Assembly: GCA_029821145.1 (NCBI GenBank)
Contig: JALGTY010000001.1
Coordinates: forward strand, 1-48,795
Source: Candidatus Zipacnadia bacterium
GTDB lineage: Bacteria > Armatimonadota > Zipacnadia > Zipacnadales > UBA11051
Length of the DNA: 48,795 nucleotides
Direction of reading: 5' to 3'
In this document: one piece after another, positions 47,665-48,795 of the stretch
Numbering within the stretch: the first letter of the stretch is position 1
How the letters are laid out: the number at the start of each line of letters is the position of its first letter
Position numbers and translations under genes: made by a program
The notes under the pieces: generated by a model
The model's input: the letters and a program-made list of their open reading frames with translations, nothing else
Database searches by the model: none
What the model was told of the DNA's origin: nothing

Positions 47665-48795
47665 TCAACGCCGCGTCACCAACACCAACTCAAACGCCCC
47701 CGGATAAGCGAAGGGCTGCTCTTGTGCCTGCGGCGATCCGGCCGCGCTATCAGTGACCGTGGCCACGCTGACTGTCGGCCCGAACCCGGGCAGCTCCACC
47801 TGCACGCCGGCGGTATCGCATGACAGGTAATAGCGCCCCGGTTCATGTACCAGCTCCCAGGTGCCGTTTTTCAGATAGATGCGCACCACTTCGCGCCCGC
47901 CCAGCGATACCACCGTCGCCCGCGAGGTCTTTTCGGCCATTGTCGTAATCGGCGCGTCACCCATCTGCTCCAGCGCATAGACCGTTTTCTCATCATTGGA
48001 GTAATGCAGCTTCATGCTTTGGCCGGTGTTGGCCGCCACAGTGGTCATCTTGAGAACCCAGTGTTGGGACTCCGCCGGCGACCTGCGGTCAAGGCTTGCC
48101 CATATAACCGCCCCGGTCACTGAGGCCGTGCTCACCTGCAATTGCGAGGTCTTCGCTTTTGCGGAGTTGCTGAGAGCTCCGGCCACCGCGTGCAAACACG
48201 GGGTATCAACAGTCATGAGGCCGGCATTGAGGTCGCGAGTAATCTGCCCGGTATCGGACTTGTACACATTGGCGTTCACGTAATCGTGTGATATCGGCGC
48301 GCCGAATATCTGCCCCAGCGCATCCAGCGCCACCCGCAGCTTCTGATGAGCCGTCAGCCTCCGAAACACGTAGATATTCCGCCGCACATCGCGGAAGCCA
48401 ACGCAGCCTTCGCCGGCTGCATCAATCCCTATCGCGCGCAGGTCCTTTGCCTTCACATCCGCCACCAGAAACGCCGGATCGGTCTGCACGCGCTGCTTGT
48501 GCCCGGGGGAAAACATCGTGCCGCCGAACGTATAGTACGTGTAGTCGCCGGGCACGGTCGCCACCTGATAGCCGCTTTTCTGCTCGATGCTTTGATCGCG
48601 CTTATGGTCGAGAAGGTCTTCAGCGTCCCAGTTGCTGCATATTACCGCATTTTCGCGGTCATAGACGCCGCTTGCTGACCGGCCTGAGGCCATCAGCAAA
48701 TCGGGGCCGCCTGATGGTGCCTTCTCGTCAAAAAACAGCGTATAGAATCCCGAGACCCATCCCAGCTTGTAGGCCTCCGTCGGCATCGGCTGCCA
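47665..48795 (-). CDS. C-terminal part of an unidentified protein, open at the window edge
   Basis: Frame stays open to the last base (WQPMPTEAYKLGW...); no family recognised. Confidence 0.55.
   Translation of the reverse strand, partial: WQPMPTEAYKLGWVSGFYTLFFDEKAPSGGPDLLMASGRSASGVYDRENAVICSNWDAEDLLDHKRDQSIEQKSGYQVATVPGDYTYYTFGGTMFSPGHKQRVQTDPAFLVADVKAKDLRAIGIDAAGEGCVGFRDVRRNIYVFRRLTAHQKLRVALDALGQIFGAPISHDYVNANVYKSDTGQITRDLNAGLMTVDTPCLHAVAGALSNSAKAKTSQLQVSTASVTGAVIWASLDRRSPAESQHWVLKMTTVAANTGQSMKLHYSNDEKTVYALEQMGDAPITTMAEKTSRATVVSLGGREVVRIYLKNGTWELVHEPGRYYLSCDTAGVQVELPGFGPTVSVATVTDSAAGSPQAQEQPFAYPGAFELVLVTRR

Noticed and set aside
1-48795. CRISPR arrays, tRNA/rRNA genes, transposases, phage genes
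   Set aside because: No regularly spaced repeats, TpsiC-like tRNA pattern, transposase or phage structural motif was recognised by eye; a tool scan would be needed to exclude weak cases.

Overview
High-GC bacterial chromosomal window, densely coding, from an uncultured-type lineage that I cannot place confidently. Most of it is housekeeping: an ECF sigma/anti-sigma/lipoprotein operon, an exported PCMT, a heparinase-like enzyme, an OmpR-type regulator, an SLBB polysaccharide-export protein, a cell-wall block (PBP1A, PBP2, FemAB-like), a TldD/TldE pair, two tandem polytopic membrane paralogs, SGNH hydrolase, SDR, B12-radical SAM, an exported beta-propeller, a DUF4139-like protein, an ABC operon, gltX, thiC (or a ThiC-like paralog), a SurA/PrsA-type PPIase, nadE, rsmI, three half-size EamA transporters, an FGGY kinase and purB. 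No CRISPR array, tRNA, rRNA, phage or transposase was recognised. The most interesting signals are: (1) a candidate independent structured ncRNA at about 33727-33942, with a near-perfect sigma70 promoter, nested hairpins and an intrinsic terminator; (2) an exact 13-bp tandem duplication that frameshifts the RseB/LolA-like gene next to an ECF sigma factor; (3) a 5'-leader hairpin kept in front of both copies of a duplicated membrane-protein gene; (4) an overlap where the same bases encode an acidic tail in one gene and a basic head in the next; (5) a 627-aa multi-winged-helix-like protein of unknown function; (6) several palindrome-rich intergenic elements, one with MITE-like terminal inverted repeats; (7) a likely 1-nt indel near the 3' end of purB. 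Domain and family calls come from reading motifs by eye; no database search was run.
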